DNA of 36,464 nucleotides from Desulfobacteria bacterium. Its GTDB lineage: Bacteria > Desulfobacterota > Desulfobacteria > Desulfobacterales > C00003060. The notes below the pieces were generated by a model. The model saw only the letters and a program-made list of their open reading frames with translations, made no database searches and had not been told where the DNA came from. This document shows positions 14,887 to 24,307 of the stretch, in pieces (the stretch's first letter is position 1; each line of letters begins with the position of its first letter). The translations under genes and the position numbers were made by a program. The stretch spans positions 1-36,464 of the forward strand of contig JAQYVR010000133.1 in assembly GCA_030145395.1 (NCBI GenBank), written 5' to 3'.

Positions 14887-14991
14887 ATGGGTGATAAAGG
14901 AAAAAAAGACAAAGGCAAAAGGGAAACACAGAAAAAGGCCCAGCTTAATCCAAAGGAAAAACGAAAGTTGAAAAGAGAAAAGAAGCAGTAA
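14887..14991 (+). CDS. Lysine-rich 34-residue protein
   Basis: An AAGGAGG box 7 bases before ATG 14887 leads into a 34-codon frame in which more than 40 percent of residues are Lys or Arg: MGDKGKKDKGKRETQKKAQ then LNPKEKRKLKREKKQ. Such short, very basic peptides might bind nucleic acid; this is inference. The strong initiation site makes expression likely. It is too short for the ORF track, and the minus-strand ORF 14731-15162 over it is a shadow. Repeat A copy 6 starts 6 bases after the stop. Confidence 0.65.
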   Translation: MGDKGKKDKGKRETQKKAQLNPKEKRKLKREKKQ

Positions 14992-14997
14992 ATGAAA

Positions 14998-15025
14998 ATG
15001 GGGCCGCTGGCAACTAAGTAAATAG
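14998..15025 (+). repeat. Repeat A copy 6
   Basis: ATGGGGCCGCTGGCAACTAA followed by GTAAATAG, immediately behind the lysine-rich gene. Beyond it, 15030-15168 holds only short palindromes (GGGACGTCCC; TCCCG-CTCAAAGAA-CGGGA) before the convergent MMPL gene. Confidence 0.65.
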
Positions 15026-15168
15026 GGCATATAGGGACGTCCCTCTTGCCAAGAGGTCAACCGTCCTGCTCTGCCCGCAGGTTCTTCCAGAAGCCGTTTC
15101 AAAACCTCAGATGGCGTTTGAGGGCAAGGCGTCCCGCTCAAAGAACGGGACAACACAGCCACCGAGCG

Positions 15169-17868
15169 TTAGATGGGGGGAGGTTGCAATGGCTTATGGA
15201 CACCTCTCATCGTCTCCGCCTTATCATCAACAATAGCCACTATATTGAGATAAAGCGTGAAGGCAATCTTAGGGGAGTGCTTTTCCAAATAGTCCACGGC
15301 ATGCTCATTAATGCATAGGAGCACGCTGTTGTCTGTGGCTGTGGCTGTATAAGTCCTTGTAGAAGGCCCGCCTATCCCCAGCTTACCAAATACCTCGCCA
15401 TGTCCTATAACGACCGGCTCGCTGTCAATACCCGCCTCGCCGAGACTCAGCTCCACCTTTCCTTGTAAAACCAAATACATGCCCCTTCCGGAGTCCCCCT
15501 GCCGGAATATGATATCCCCGGGTCCGCGATGTTCCCGGGAACCAGAAAGCACGACCCGCCTCGCCTCGGACAGCGACAGGTTTCTAAAGAGTGGGATTTT
15601 TCGATAGAAGCCTACGCCTCTCTCCATGACCGCGAGGAGCCAAGGAGCTGCTTGCATTATCACCGGCAGGATAAAGAGGTCACCAAATAAGGCCGACGCC
15701 ATAGTGACTATCATGAGTAATCCAAAAACGCTGGTAGGGACAAAACTTGAGAAGAGGAGCACGGAAAAACCAAGTCCGATGGCCACGGAAGTCAAGACGA
15801 TCGGCTTACCAACATCAGCAATTGCCCTGTAATTGGCCTGACGTCTGCTAAAATCTCTCATAAACTGGTAATTGAATCGAAACATGTAGTGGATAGAGTC
15901 GTCAACGGCAAGGCCGATAGCAATGCTCGCAACCAAGCCAGTCGCAACCGTGAGCTGGATTCCCGACCAACCCATAATGCCAAAGTTGACTAGAATAGGA
16001 AATAGATTCGGGATCATCGCCAAAAGGCCTACCTTGTAGGAATGAAAGAGAATCGAGAGCAGCACAAAGATACACACTAGAGCCAGGCCAAGACTCCTGA
16101 TCTGCCCCTTAGTCAAGGCCTGTGCGGAATGGGAACCCACTATCGAAAGGCCGGTCACATCAGACTCAATGTCGTCGGGAAAATGATCTCTCAGGTAAGA
16201 GAGTATCTCTTTCTCGGTCACGATGAAATCCGCCGTGGACACAATGTGAGAACGGCAGACAATATTGATAGCGGAAAAATCACTTGAAACAAAATGATCC
16301 ACAAGTTCACTGGCCTCGAATAAGCGATAGTTCTTGATGGCCTCTCTGACAGCAAACGGATCATCCGGCACCACGTAGTACTTCTCCTTGTCCCTGAACC
16401 CTCGCGTGAAGAAGCCCTCGAACTTCAGCAAGTCGACAATTGAAATCGCAAGGTCCACGCCTTCAATAGCAGCGAGACGCTCTTGAAAGGCCTCAACGTT
16501 GCCAAGAACCTCGGAAGACGTGAAATATCCCTCCTGACCACTCCTCAGGATCACGTTAATAGGATAGATCCCCGCCAGGTTCCTGTGAATATCTTGAAAC
16601 GCCATTCTGATTTGGCTGGGGTCCTTAAAGAAGCTGATCGGAGTCGTTTCAACGCGGATCCGAAAAAGGCCCGCTGCGGCAATAATGCTTATTATTGAAG
16701 CAACCAGCAGGATGACTTTGGGGCGGTGCTGAACGGTCCAAATCACTCTTTTCAGAAATGACCCTATCCACGAGGTATCTTCGGGTCCAAAGACTCCTTT
16801 AGCCTTCGATATTCGAAGGCAGGAGAGGGCAGCAGGAATGAAGGTAAGATGAATGATAAGCATGAAGAAAAGACCAAGGCATGAAAAGGTGGCAAATTCC
16901 TTCACGACTGCAATTCTATTTAGCAGGAGTGAAGCAAAGCTCACGATGGTAGTGATCGATGCAAAGATAGTTGGAAGGCACACCCTGACGAGGCCTTTTA
17001 CAATGGCGTGGTGAGTGGTCTCATGCTGCGCCGTCTCGTCAAAATAGGCGGCCATAATATGAAGGGCGTAGGCACTCCCCACAGCGATCAGCAGAGTCGG
17101 TATGATCATGGTTACCATGGAAAGGGAGATATGAAGAAGGCCCATGAGGCCGAATGTCCATACCAGGGTTACGCAAACAGCGGCGAATGGAATCAGCGCT
17201 CCCCTAAAAGTTCGGAAACTGAAGAGCAAGACCAGAAAGATAACCAACATGGTAAAAAAGGGAAGGATTCTGAAGTCATTTTCAGTATATTTTGTGAGTG
17301 TGTGGCCAACGACCGGATAGCCGATTTGATAGATCTGGAGAGAGTCTTCTGAATGTCTAAATTGCTTGAGAACCTTCTCAACAGCCTCGGTGGTCGGCCC
17401 AGCTTGATAGCTCTCTTCCAATATGACTACAAGAGCTGTGACCTTCCCGTCGGCAGATATGAGATTCCTTACAAAGACCTCAGCCGAGTTGAGATTTCGC
17501 CTGAAGTCTTCAAGGGTCCATTCGTTCAGAATATCCAGATCATTCTTGAGGGTGGACAGGCTTACGACAAGCCTCACCCCTGCCACGGACTTCAGGGCCT
17601 CTGTAAGCTGGCCTATCTTTTCAACGGCCGCAGGAAGAAAAACGTCGTCCGCCTTGAAAACAACCAGGATGTCATCTGAGGCACCTCCAAATTCCTCCTT
17701 GAATCTGTCATACTGCTCTTTGGCGGGAAGATCTTCCACCAACATCCGCATCATGGACGTCTCAATGCGAAGATTGGGAAGCTGAGACGCAAAAAAAACG
17801 GTGATTGCCAGTATAATGGCTAAAATGAGGGGGGCTTTCCGCGATACGAGTTCAAAGAAGTGCTGCAT
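15169..17868 (-). CDS. MMPL/RND-type (HAE3) transporter fused to a C-terminal cyclic-nucleotide-binding domain
   Basis: The 899-residue protein starts at ATG 17868 (MQHFFELVSRKAPLILAI), giving a first helix right at the N-terminus; the TTG at 17916 in the ORF track adds 16 residues without a better ribosome site. It has the two-fold RND layout: helix 1, a large periplasmic loop, a cluster of five to six helices (about 215-375), then a second helix, loop and cluster (about 600-760). This matches the MMPL/HAE3 class that moves lipids or hydrophobic compounds. After helix 12 comes a ~125-residue Crp-like cNMP-binding domain: RGPGDIIFRQGDSGRGMYLV, LQGKVELSLG, GHGEVFGKLGIGGPSTRTYT. The phosphate-cassette-like FGKLGIGG...RTYTATA differs from the Crp FGELAL..RTATV pattern, so ligand binding is uncertain. 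The arrangement suggests transport gated by a nucleotide or a membrane potential-type signal, but no data here show it. Confidence 0.9.
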   Translation of the reverse strand: MQHFFELVSRKAPLILAIILAITVFFASQLPNLRIETSMMRMLVEDLPAKEQYDRFKEEFGGASDDILVVFKADDVFLPAAVEKIGQLTEALKSVAGVRLVVSLSTLKNDLDILNEWTLEDFRRNLNSAEVFVRNLISADGKVTALVVILEESYQAGPTTEAVEKVLKQFRHSEDSLQIYQIGYPVVGHTLTKYTENDFRILPFFTMLVIFLVLLFSFRTFRGALIPFAAVCVTLVWTFGLMGLLHISLSMVTMIIPTLLIAVGSAYALHIMAAYFDETAQHETTHHAIVKGLVRVCLPTIFASITTIVSFASLLLNRIAVVKEFATFSCLGLFFMLIIHLTFIPAALSCLRISKAKGVFGPEDTSWIGSFLKRVIWTVQHRPKVILLVASIISIIAAAGLFRIRVETTPISFFKDPSQIRMAFQDIHRNLAGIYPINVILRSGQEGYFTSSEVLGNVEAFQERLAAIEGVDLAISIVDLLKFEGFFTRGFRDKEKYYVVPDDPFAVREAIKNYRLFEASELVDHFVSSDFSAINIVCRSHIVSTADFIVTEKEILSYLRDHFPDDIESDVTGLSIVGSHSAQALTKGQIRSLGLALVCIFVLLSILFHSYKVGLLAMIPNLFPILVNFGIMGWSGIQLTVATGLVASIAIGLAVDDSIHYMFRFNYQFMRDFSRRQANYRAIADVGKPIVLTSVAIGLGFSVLLFSSFVPTSVFGLLMIVTMASALFGDLFILPVIMQAAPWLLAVMERGVGFYRKIPLFRNLSLSEARRVVLSGSREHRGPGDIIFRQGDSGRGMYLVLQGKVELSLGEAGIDSEPVVIGHGEVFGKLGIGGPSTRTYTATATDNSVLLCINEHAVDYLEKHSPKIAFTLYLNIVAIVDDKAETMRGVHKPLQPPPI

Positions 17869-17947
17869 CAGGTCTACCTTTTGGAAAGAGAGGCGCGGCC
17901 GCAAAACCGCTGACAATCATAGCCGAGCAGGGTCTGGGAGTCAACTA

Positions 17948-18050
17948 CCACCCGCAAACGGGTGGCTTGAATCTTCCCGCATAGCGGGAAAAGGCAAACG
18001 CACGCAGGTGCGTTAATCGTTGCGGTTGTACCGGGTGCAAAGCACCCGGT
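17948..18050. repeat. Four consecutive perfect short hairpins
   Basis: Between the 3' end of rluD and the MMPL start lie four stems in 103 bases: CCACCC/GGGTGG (17948-17965), TTCCCGC/GCGGGAA (17974-17990), AACGCAC/GTGCGTT (17997-18014) and ACCGGGTGC/GCACCCGGT (18030-18050). Loops are 3-6 bases. Arms differ between units, so these are four separate palindromes rather than copies of one. They would be transcribed in any rluD-MMPL read-through RNA. Confidence 0.75.
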
Positions 18051-18117
18051 TTGAAAACAACCAATCAAGAAGAAAGGGGGGCGTTCTGCTGGTTGTGAGA
18101 AACTAGCTTGCCGTCCC

Positions 18118-19071
18118 CTAAAAAAGGGCCCGGAGAGAGTCCAAAACAGAGGCCATGTCTTCGGCCAGGGGGGATTCAAAGTTCATTGATGTGTCTGTTT
18201 TGGGGTGAAAGAACGTGAGTTGCCAGGCATGGAGCATTTGTCGGCGCACAGTCCCCAGAACCTCTCGCGTCTGCCTGGAAGGGATTGTCTTCCATCTCCC
18301 CTTTTTCCCATATTTGGCGTCCCCGACTACTGTATGGCCCATGGCCGCACAGTGGACACGAACCTGGTGGGTCCGCCCGGTCTTCAAATCGACTTCGAGA
18401 AGAGTCACACCAGAGAACCCTTCCTTTATCTTCCAGCGCGTCTCGGTGGGCCGACTTTGACGGCTCTGGGTGGACATCTTTTTTCGATCTGTTGGATGAC
18501 GCCCTATTGGAAGCTTTATCACCCCTGATGGTTTCTTCACCTCACCATAAACGAGAGCCAGGTACACCTTGCCCACCTGACGCATCTTGAATTGACGGCT
18601 TAGGCTCTTGTAGGCCAAATCGGTCTTTGCAACGACAATACAACCCGACGTCTCTTTGTCAAGGCGATGGACTATGCCTGGACGAATTCCGTCCCCGAGG
18701 CCTTCAAGGTCCGGGCAGTGAAAGAGCAATGCGTTCGCAAGGGTCCTGCTTTTGTGACCCGCCCCAGGATGGACCACAAGCCCTGGAGGTTTGTTCAAAA
18801 CGATCACATCCCGGTCTTCATGCAGAATAGAGAGGGGGATTTCTTCAGGTTTGCATGTGACAGATTCCGGGGCAGGGATCTCTGACCGGACAACGTCTCC
18901 CGGCCTGGTTATGTATCCCGGTTTCTTGATAAGTCGATTGACGGTGATGTGGCCGGAACGGATTAACCGGCTTGCATGGGAGCGGGAAAGGGTGGGCAAA
19001 TGCTCAACGACGACGGTATCGAGTCGATGGCCGGCATCTGGTTCGGTTACGGTAAAACTGAAGACAGGCAA
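18118..19071 (-). CDS. rluD: RluD-family 23S rRNA pseudouridine synthase
   Basis: The 317-residue protein has an N-terminal S4 RNA-binding domain (about 10-65; SRSHASRLIRSGHITVNR) and a catalytic domain with the family signature GIVHRLDKETSGCIVVAKT, whose Asp is the catalytic nucleophile. Later conserved strands LPIGRHPTDRKKMS, TLLEVDLKTGRTHQVRVHCA and GDAKYG are present. RluD-type enzymes modify U1911/1915/1917 of 23S rRNA helix 69; RluC-like specificity cannot be excluded. The start is TTG 19071, only one base after an AGGAGG box, with no alternative ATG/GTG nearby, so initiation is unusual or the annotated start is slightly off. It begins 8 bases after carD and is likely co-transcribed with it. 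Confidence 0.9.
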   Translation of the reverse strand: MPVFSFTVTEPDAGHRLDTVVVEHLPTLSRSHASRLIRSGHITVNRLIKKPGYITRPGDVVRSEIPAPESVTCKPEEIPLSILHEDRDVIVLNKPPGLVVHPGAGHKSRTLANALLFHCPDLEGLGDGIRPGIVHRLDKETSGCIVVAKTDLAYKSLSRQFKMRQVGKVYLALVYGEVKKPSGVIKLPIGRHPTDRKKMSTQSRQSRPTETRWKIKEGFSGVTLLEVDLKTGRTHQVRVHCAAMGHTVVGDAKYGKKGRWKTIPSRQTREVLGTVRRQMLHAWQLTFFHPKTDTSMNFESPLAEDMASVLDSLRALF

Positions 19072-19079
19072 GCCTCCTG

Positions 19080-19568
19080 TTACTCTTCCAGGTCAAATAT
19101 GGCCTTTATATCCGACATAATAGCACCCTCGTCGGTCTTCTTGGCGATGGATAGTTCTTTGAGAAGGAGACTCTCCGCTGTGTCCAGCATCTTACGTTCA
19201 CCAAAAGAGAGGTCTTTATCCAGCTTCAGCAGGTACAGGTCTCTGAGGACCTCTGCCACCTCGTAAACCGATCCGGTCTTGATCTTTTCCATGTAGTCAC
19301 GGTAACGCCGGTTCCAGGTCTGATTGTCCGCGGGAATGTCTCGCTTCTTCATGATTTCATAGACTTTTGCCACTTCCTCTGTGTCGATGATATCTCGCAG
19401 ACCCACAGACTCAACGTTGTTCACCGGTATCATGATGATCATGTCGTTTTCGAGTATCTTCATGATATAAAAATCCTGTTTTTTTCCCAAGATATCTCGC
19501 GACTCGATCGCCTCGATACACCCCACGCCGTGGGCTGGGTAAACTGCCAGATCTCCAACTTTAAACAT
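19080..19568 (-). CDS. carD: CarD-family RNA-polymerase-binding transcription regulator
   Basis: The 162-residue protein has the N-terminal RNA-polymerase-interacting Tudor-like domain (MFKVGDLAVYPAHGVGCIEA, about 1-60) and a helical C-terminal domain containing WNRRYRDYMEKIKTGS, with the tryptophan that wedges into the promoter fork in characterised CarD proteins. CarD/CdnL stabilises open promoter complexes, acting notably at rRNA promoters. Length is typical. It has its own promoter (19624-19652) and is separated from hppA by a strong terminator hairpin. Named CarD by family; the delta-proteobacterial CdnL name would also fit. Confidence 0.92.
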   Translation of the reverse strand: MFKVGDLAVYPAHGVGCIEAIESRDILGKKQDFYIMKILENDMIIMIPVNNVESVGLRDIIDTEEVAKVYEIMKKRDIPADNQTWNRRYRDYMEKIKTGSVYEVAEVLRDLYLLKLDKDLSFGERKMLDTAESLLLKELSIAKKTDEGAIMSDIKAIFDLEE

Positions 19569-19623
19569 ACGAATAACTCCGCTTTTCTAAGATACAGGTG
19601 TGGCTATCCTGCGCAACTTAGGT

Positions 19624-19652
19624 ACTTTATCACTTTTTTGATAAAGAATCAA
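19624..19652 (-). promoter_or_regulatory. carD promoter overlapped by a 7-bp palindrome
   Basis: Read on the minus strand, TTGATT (19652-19647) and TAAAGT (19629-19624) are 17 bases apart, a sigma70-like pair. CTTTATC and GATAAAG (19625-19646) form a perfect inverted repeat with an 8-base centre that covers the -10 box and spacer. That could be an operator. The transcript would start about 45-50 bases before the carD ATG, which has a GGAG box. Confidence 0.55.
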
Positions 19653-19762
19653 CTCTAAACCTGTAATTACGTTTGGCTGCATGCCCTCACCGGTCATGGG
19701 AAAGCCTCACTTCTTGGTAAACAAGCCCCGCCCGGAGGCCGGGGTCTTCCAGTATGAAACAA

Positions 19763-19798
19763 AAAAGGATTGGCGTGGATTGCCACGCCAATCCTTTT
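19763..19798. terminator. Bidirectional terminator between hppA and carD
   Basis: AAAGGATTGGCGTGG and CCACGCCAATCCTTT pair perfectly over 15 bp around a short ATTG loop, with A-runs to the left and TTTT to the right. It lies 31 bases after the hppA stop on the minus strand and ahead of the carD promoter. Confidence 0.85.
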
Positions 19799-19828
19799 AT
19801 AAGGGTCAACGAATAGCAGATAATACCG

Positions 19829-21859
19829 TTAAACCAGGTACGGCACCATCAGCAGAGCTACAACGTTCAGGATCTTGATCATAGGGTTGACGGCAGGGCC
19901 GGCAGTGTCCTTGTAAGGATCGCCGACTGTGTCGCCCGTAACAGCGGCCATGTGGGCCTCGCTCCCCTTGCCACCAAGATGACCGTCCTCGATGTACTTC
20001 TTGGCATTATCCCAGGCTGCGCCCCCCGTGGTCATGGAGATGGCCACAAAGACGCCTGTGATGATACTACCGATCAGCACGGCACCCAGCGCAACCGGTC
20101 CAAGCAAGAAACCGACAACGATCGGCACAATCACCGGGATAAGGGCCGGTACAATCATCTCTTTAAGGGCAAAGCGGGTCACGATATCCACGCAGGCAGC
20201 ATAGTCCGGTTTTGCCGTACCTTCCATGATCCCGGGGATTTCCCGGAATTGACGCCTTACCTCGACCACGACCTGGCCACCGGCTTTTCCCACGGCCATC
20301 ATCGCGATGGAGGCAAAGAGGTACGGAAGGAGCCCGCCGATAAAGAGGCCGATGATCACGTCCACGTTGCCGAGATCAAAGGTCAAAGGCTCAAAGGCAC
20401 CACTGCCAGCAGCGGCTCGTCCGAATTCCTTAAGATCCTGGATATACGCGGCAAAGAGGACCAGGGCTGCCAGACCGGCTGAACCGATCGCATACCCCTT
20501 GGTAACCGCCTTGGTGGTGTTTCCAACAGCATCCAGCGGATCAGTAACCGCACGGACACTTTCATCCATCCCCGCCATCTCAGCGATACCACCGGCATTG
20601 TCGGTGATCGGTCCGTAGGCATCAATGGCAATAACCATGCCGGTCATCGACAGCATACTCATGGCAGCCAGGGCGATCCCGAAAAGGTCTGCCAGATGGT
20701 AAGAGGCATAGATAGAGGCACAGATCAGAAGGACCGGGACGGCCGTGGACTGCATGCTTACCGCAAGGCCGGCGATGATGTTCGTGCCGTGCCCTGTGGT
20801 GGATGCCTCTGCAATCGCCTTAACCGGACCTCGGAGACCTGTATAATACTCGGTCACGATAACGATACCCACGGTCAGCACCAGACCGATCAGTGTGCAG
20901 AAATAAAGATTCATAATGGGGATTCCCAATCCGCCCATCATCTTCGTGGTCGCCGGGTAAAAGCAAACACCGGCGATAATAGCTGAACCGAACATCCCCT
21001 TGTAAAGGGCGCCCATGATGTACCCGCCGGAACCAAGCCTTACAAAGAAGCTTGCAATGATGGATGCTATAATGGAGATAGCGCCCAGAACGAGCGGGAA
21101 GGTCACTGCATTATTGTAAACTTCTGCCCCGACCTTGGACTCAGGAAACAGTAGATGGGCAAGGAGCATGGCAGCCACAGCAGTAACGGCATAGGTCTCA
21201 AAGAGGTCTGCGGCCATACCCGCGCAGTCGCCCACATTGTCACCCACGTTGTCTGCAATGGTTGCCGGGTTTCTGGGATCATCTTCTGGGATGCCGGCCT
21301 CGACCTTACCCACAAGGTCTGCACCAACGTCCGCGCCCTTGGTGAAGATACCACCACCGAGCCGCGCAAAGATGGAGATCAGGCTCCCGCCAAAACCGAG
21401 CGCTATAAGGGCCTTGATGTCGTGGGTAAGGTAGTAGTAGCCCGCCACGGACATCAGGGCAAGACCTGCCACGATCATCCCTGTAACCGTTCCGCCCCTG
21501 AAGGCCATGGAGAGCCCGGCCCCGAGACCCTTTTTGGAGGCCTCTGCCGTGCGCACGTTTGCAAGGACTGATACGCGCATGCCAATATAGCCTGCAAGGT
21601 AAGAGGCTGTGGCCCCGATGATGAAGCCGATGGCGTTCGTAAGCCCCAGGGTCGCCCCGATGATGATTACAATCACCGCAGCCGCAATAAATACAGTCTT
21701 CATCTGGCGGTTAAGATAGGCTATTGCCCCTTCCTTGATCGCGCCAGCGATCTCAGTCATTTTTTCGTCCCCTGCCGGGGCGCTTTTTACCGCGCTTGCC
21801 AAAAGCAGGGCAAAGATTACACCTACCGCACCAACAAGTGTACAATAAAGCTCAATCAT
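19829..21859 (-). CDS. hppA: Membrane-bound proton-translocating pyrophosphatase (K+-independent type)
   Basis: The 676-residue, ~16-helix protein couples pyrophosphate hydrolysis to ion export across the cytoplasmic membrane. The substrate-site motifs are intact: [39 protein letters not shown] and [19 protein letters not shown]. The sequence [20 protein letters not shown] has Lys where K+-dependent enzymes have Ala, which by established family knowledge marks the K+-independent H+-pumping subtype. The GGGAGGAG box lies 4 bases before ATG 21859. Its first codon overlaps the pth stop (ATGA), so translation is coupled. This placement after pth is not part of the usual ispE-prs-rplY-pth cluster. 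It would help an anaerobe recover energy from biosynthetic pyrophosphate, including that made by Prs next door. Confidence 0.96.
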   Translation of the reverse strand: MIELYCTLVGAVGVIFALLLASAVKSAPAGDEKMTEIAGAIKEGAIAYLNRQMKTVFIAAAVIVIIIGATLGLTNAIGFIIGATASYLAGYIGMRVSVLANVRTAEASKKGLGAGLSMAFRGGTVTGMIVAGLALMSVAGYYYLTHDIKALIALGFGGSLISIFARLGGGIFTKGADVGADLVGKVEAGIPEDDPRNPATIADNVGDNVGDCAGMAADLFETYAVTAVAAMLLAHLLFPESKVGAEVYNNAVTFPLVLGAISIIASIIASFFVRLGSGGYIMGALYKGMFGSAIIAGVCFYPATTKMMGGLGIPIMNLYFCTLIGLVLTVGIVIVTEYYTGLRGPVKAIAEASTTGHGTNIIAGLAVSMQSTAVPVLLICASIYASYHLADLFGIALAAMSMLSMTGMVIAIDAYGPITDNAGGIAEMAGMDESVRAVTDPLDAVGNTTKAVTKGYAIGSAGLAALVLFAAYIQDLKEFGRAAAGSGAFEPLTFDLGNVDVIIGLFIGGLLPYLFASIAMMAVGKAGGQVVVEVRRQFREIPGIMEGTAKPDYAACVDIVTRFALKEMIVPALIPVIVPIVVGFLLGPVALGAVLIGSIITGVFVAISMTTGGAAWDNAKKYIEDGHLGGKGSEAHMAAVTGDTVGDPYKDTAGPAVNPMIKILNVVALLMVPYLV

Positions 21860-22467
21860 AGTCTCCTCCCAACATTTCTTTCTGAATTTGTCTCACCATG
21901 AAATCTATTCATCGCCTCTGATACACCCTCAAAAAGGACAGTCTTTACCGCATGTTCCGCTGTTGATATGACCTCTGAGAGTTGCTTCTCCTGTTCCGCG
22001 TCAAATCTCCCCAACACATAGGCGCTTACATCATTATCCATTTGAGGGCGCCCAATTCCGATGCGGACCCGGACAAATTCATCGCTTCCCCATGCGACGA
22101 TCAGAGACCTCACGCCATTATGTCCTGCATCCCCTCCTTTCTCCTTTATTTTGATTTTGCCAAATAGAACATCTATGTCATCATGAATCACCAAGACTTT
22201 TTCGGTGTCCAAGTCGAAAGAAGTTGCCAGGTCCCTGACTGACGGGCCACTCAGATTCATAAATGTCATGGGCTTGGCAAGGATCACATGCCGGCCATCC
22301 ACTTTGCCGGAACCAAAATCGCTCTTAAATCTCTGTTTATCCAGCGAAATCCCGTGTCTGAGTGCCAGACGATCAACAACCATGTATCCAACGTTGTGCC
22401 GGGTCAGTCGGTACGCCGCCCCGGGATTGCCTAACCCAACGATCAGCTGAAACCTGTGTTCTGGCAT
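21856..22467 (-). CDS. pth: Peptidyl-tRNA hydrolase
   Basis: Pth cleaves the ester bond of peptidyl-tRNAs released from ribosomes. The 203-residue protein shows [20 protein letters not shown] with the catalytic His of TRHNVG, the [13 protein letters not shown] loop, [16 protein letters not shown] and [13 protein letters not shown]. Length is normal. It starts 6 bases after the rplY stop codon and its stop overlaps the hppA start by four bases, placing it in the middle of a tight operon. Confidence 0.96.
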   Translation of the reverse strand: MPEHRFQLIVGLGNPGAAYRLTRHNVGYMVVDRLALRHGISLDKQRFKSDFGSGKVDGRHVILAKPMTFMNLSGPSVRDLATSFDLDTEKVLVIHDDIDVLFGKIKIKEKGGDAGHNGVRSLIVAWGSDEFVRVRIGIGRPQMDNDVSAYVLGRFDAEQEKQLSEVISTAEHAVKTVLFEGVSEAMNRFHGETNSERNVGRRL

Positions 22468-22473
22468 CCGCTG

Positions 22474-23145
22474 CTATTCGTCAGAAGCCTCTCGGGTGGC
22501 TTCGGTTTCCCCTTCCTCTCCTTCCTCCGCCTCTTCACCTTCTTCAAGTTCTTCTTCCTCTTCAGGCAACTCTTCTTCTTCCACTGTAGGCGCGACAACC
22601 GTGAGCACCGTGTGGCCCGGTTCAGACAACATCTTTATTTTATCATCCAGCGTAATGTCTTCAACGTGTATGGCATCCCCTATGTCGAGATCTGCTATGT
22701 CGACTTCGATCTTTTCGGGCATGTCCATAGGAAGACAGGATACTTCTAGTTCGTGGCGGACCAACTGCAAGAAGCCGCCCCGCTCTATCCCTATTGACTT
22801 CCCTGTGACCTCAACCGGCACCCTTACCACAATCTCCTCATCCAAAGAGATTTCTAAGAAATCGAGGTGAAGATATTGCCGGGTCACAGGCGAGGTCTGC
22901 ACCTCTTTCACCAGCACCGTGACGTTCTGCGTAACACCGTTCTCGATGACAAGTTTTAGAACCACCTGTTCGGTTCCGCTATCCTTGTAGATCTTCTCCA
23001 GATCCATCGGGGAAACAGTAAGCGACATAGTCTCTCTTTTGGGGCCATACAATACCGCTGGAATCAGGCCCTCACGCCTGAGTGCCCTTGCCGGACTCTT
23101 GCCAACGGTATTTCTCTGGGTGGCTTTTAGATCAAATATTTCCAA
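22474..23145 (-). CDS. rplY: 50S ribosomal protein L25 (long CTC/TL5 form)
   Basis: L25 binds 5S rRNA. The 223-residue protein has the N-terminal L25 domain (about 1-95; LKATQRNTVGKSPARALRRE, GLIPAVLYGPK) and the C-terminal TL5/CTC beta domain (about 96-185), then a very acidic tail of Glu-rich sequence (EEEELPEEEEELEEGEEAEE). The start is TTG 23145, placed 7 bases after AAGGAGG. It lies in the conserved order prs-rplY-pth. Confidence 0.95.
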   Translation of the reverse strand: MEIFDLKATQRNTVGKSPARALRREGLIPAVLYGPKRETMSLTVSPMDLEKIYKDSGTEQVVLKLVIENGVTQNVTVLVKEVQTSPVTRQYLHLDFLEISLDEEIVVRVPVEVTGKSIGIERGGFLQLVRHELEVSCLPMDMPEKIEVDIADLDIGDAIHVEDITLDDKIKMLSEPGHTVLTVVAPTVEEEELPEEEEELEEGEEAEEGEEGETEATREASDE

Positions 23146-23203
23146 TGACTTACCTCCTTGATTTCATTCTTTACGTGTTCGTTTCTATATCTAAGCAACA
23201 AGG

Positions 23204-24142
23204 CTACACGAAGAGGGAACTGACCGAACTCCCTGTGTGACTGCGTTGAATCGCCTCGCCCAAAAGTTTGGACACGGACAATACTCGAATCTTGCCACAT
23301 TCCCTGGCTTTGTCACCCATAGGGATCGTATCGGTAACCACAAGGCTTGAAATGTCTGAATCAGTAATCCGCTCCACAGCCGGACCTGAAAGTACCGCAT
23401 GTGCAGAACAAGCGTGAATCTCCGAAGCCCCGCGTTTCTTCAAAGCCAGAGCAGCCTGAGTGAGCGTACCCGCTGTGTCGACCATGTCATCCAGGATAAT
23501 CGCGATCTTGCCCTCAACATCACCCACAACGTTCATGGCTTCAGCCTTGTTTGGGGCATCACGTCGTTTGTCGATGATGGCCATCAGGCTATCAAGGCGC
23601 TTGGCAAAGGCCCGTGCTCTTTCAGCGCCACCGGCGTCCGGAGAAACAACGACCGTATCAGTCCTGAAGTTGTTCTTGATATACTGCAGAAGAACCGGCG
23701 CCGCAAAAAGGTTATCCACCGGCACATTGAAAAAGCCCTGGATTTGTCCTGCATGCAGATCCATCGTAATTACACGGTTGGCACCGGCCACTTCAATCAG
23801 GTCCGCCACCAACTTAGCGCTAATCGGCACACGCGGCGCTATCTTCTTGTCCTGACGGGCATACCCGTAATAGGGTATTACCGCCGTAACGCGTCGGGCT
23901 GACGAACGTTTGAAAGCATCTATCATAAGCAATAGTTCAACCAAATGTTCATTGACCGGAGCACACGTGGACTGCAATATGAATACATCTTTGCCCCGCA
24001 CGTTCTCCCGGATCTCTATCTGAATTTCACCGTCACTGAATCTTTTTACTTCGCAATCACCCAACCCAATACCGATGTGACGGCAAACACTCCCGGCTAA
24101 TTCGGGATTAGAGTTTCCAGCAAACACGACAAGGCTATGCAT
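23204..24142 (-). CDS. prs: Ribose-phosphate pyrophosphokinase (PRPP synthase)
   Basis: Prs makes PRPP from ribose 5-phosphate and ATP for nucleotide, His and Trp synthesis. At 312 residues it is the normal class I length. Seen are [20 protein letters not shown], the ATP-loop region [25 protein letters not shown], the signature [20 protein letters not shown] and the PRPP-binding loop [16 protein letters not shown] 24142 has AGGGTGA upstream. It sits between tRNA-Gln and rplY. Confidence 0.97.
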   Translation of the reverse strand: MHSLVVFAGNSNPELAGSVCRHIGIGLGDCEVKRFSDGEIQIEIRENVRGKDVFILQSTCAPVNEHLVELLLMIDAFKRSSARRVTAVIPYYGYARQDKKIAPRVPISAKLVADLIEVAGANRVITMDLHAGQIQGFFNVPVDNLFAAPVLLQYIKNNFRTDTVVVSPDAGGAERARAFAKRLDSLMAIIDKRRDAPNKAEAMNVVGDVEGKIAIILDDMVDTAGTLTQAALALKKRGASEIHACSAHAVLSGPAVERITDSDISSLVVTDTIPMGDKARECGKIRVLSVSKLLGEAIQRSHTGSSVSSLFV

Positions 24143-24307
24143 TGGTCACCCTACACGCTTGTATGGACATGAAAGTCCCTGATTTTCTATAACCAATTGA
24201 AAGGATAGCTTCTTGGTTGAATCGTTGAGTCGTCGATTGATTAAGTGTTAACACTACTCGACTACTCAACCGCATTCCAATACACGGGGCGAAGCCCCCA
24301 ACTTCTG

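Noticed and set aside
14731-15162. 143-aa minus-strand ORF
   Set aside because: Open because it is antisense to a Lys-rich frame and to repeat A; no motif.
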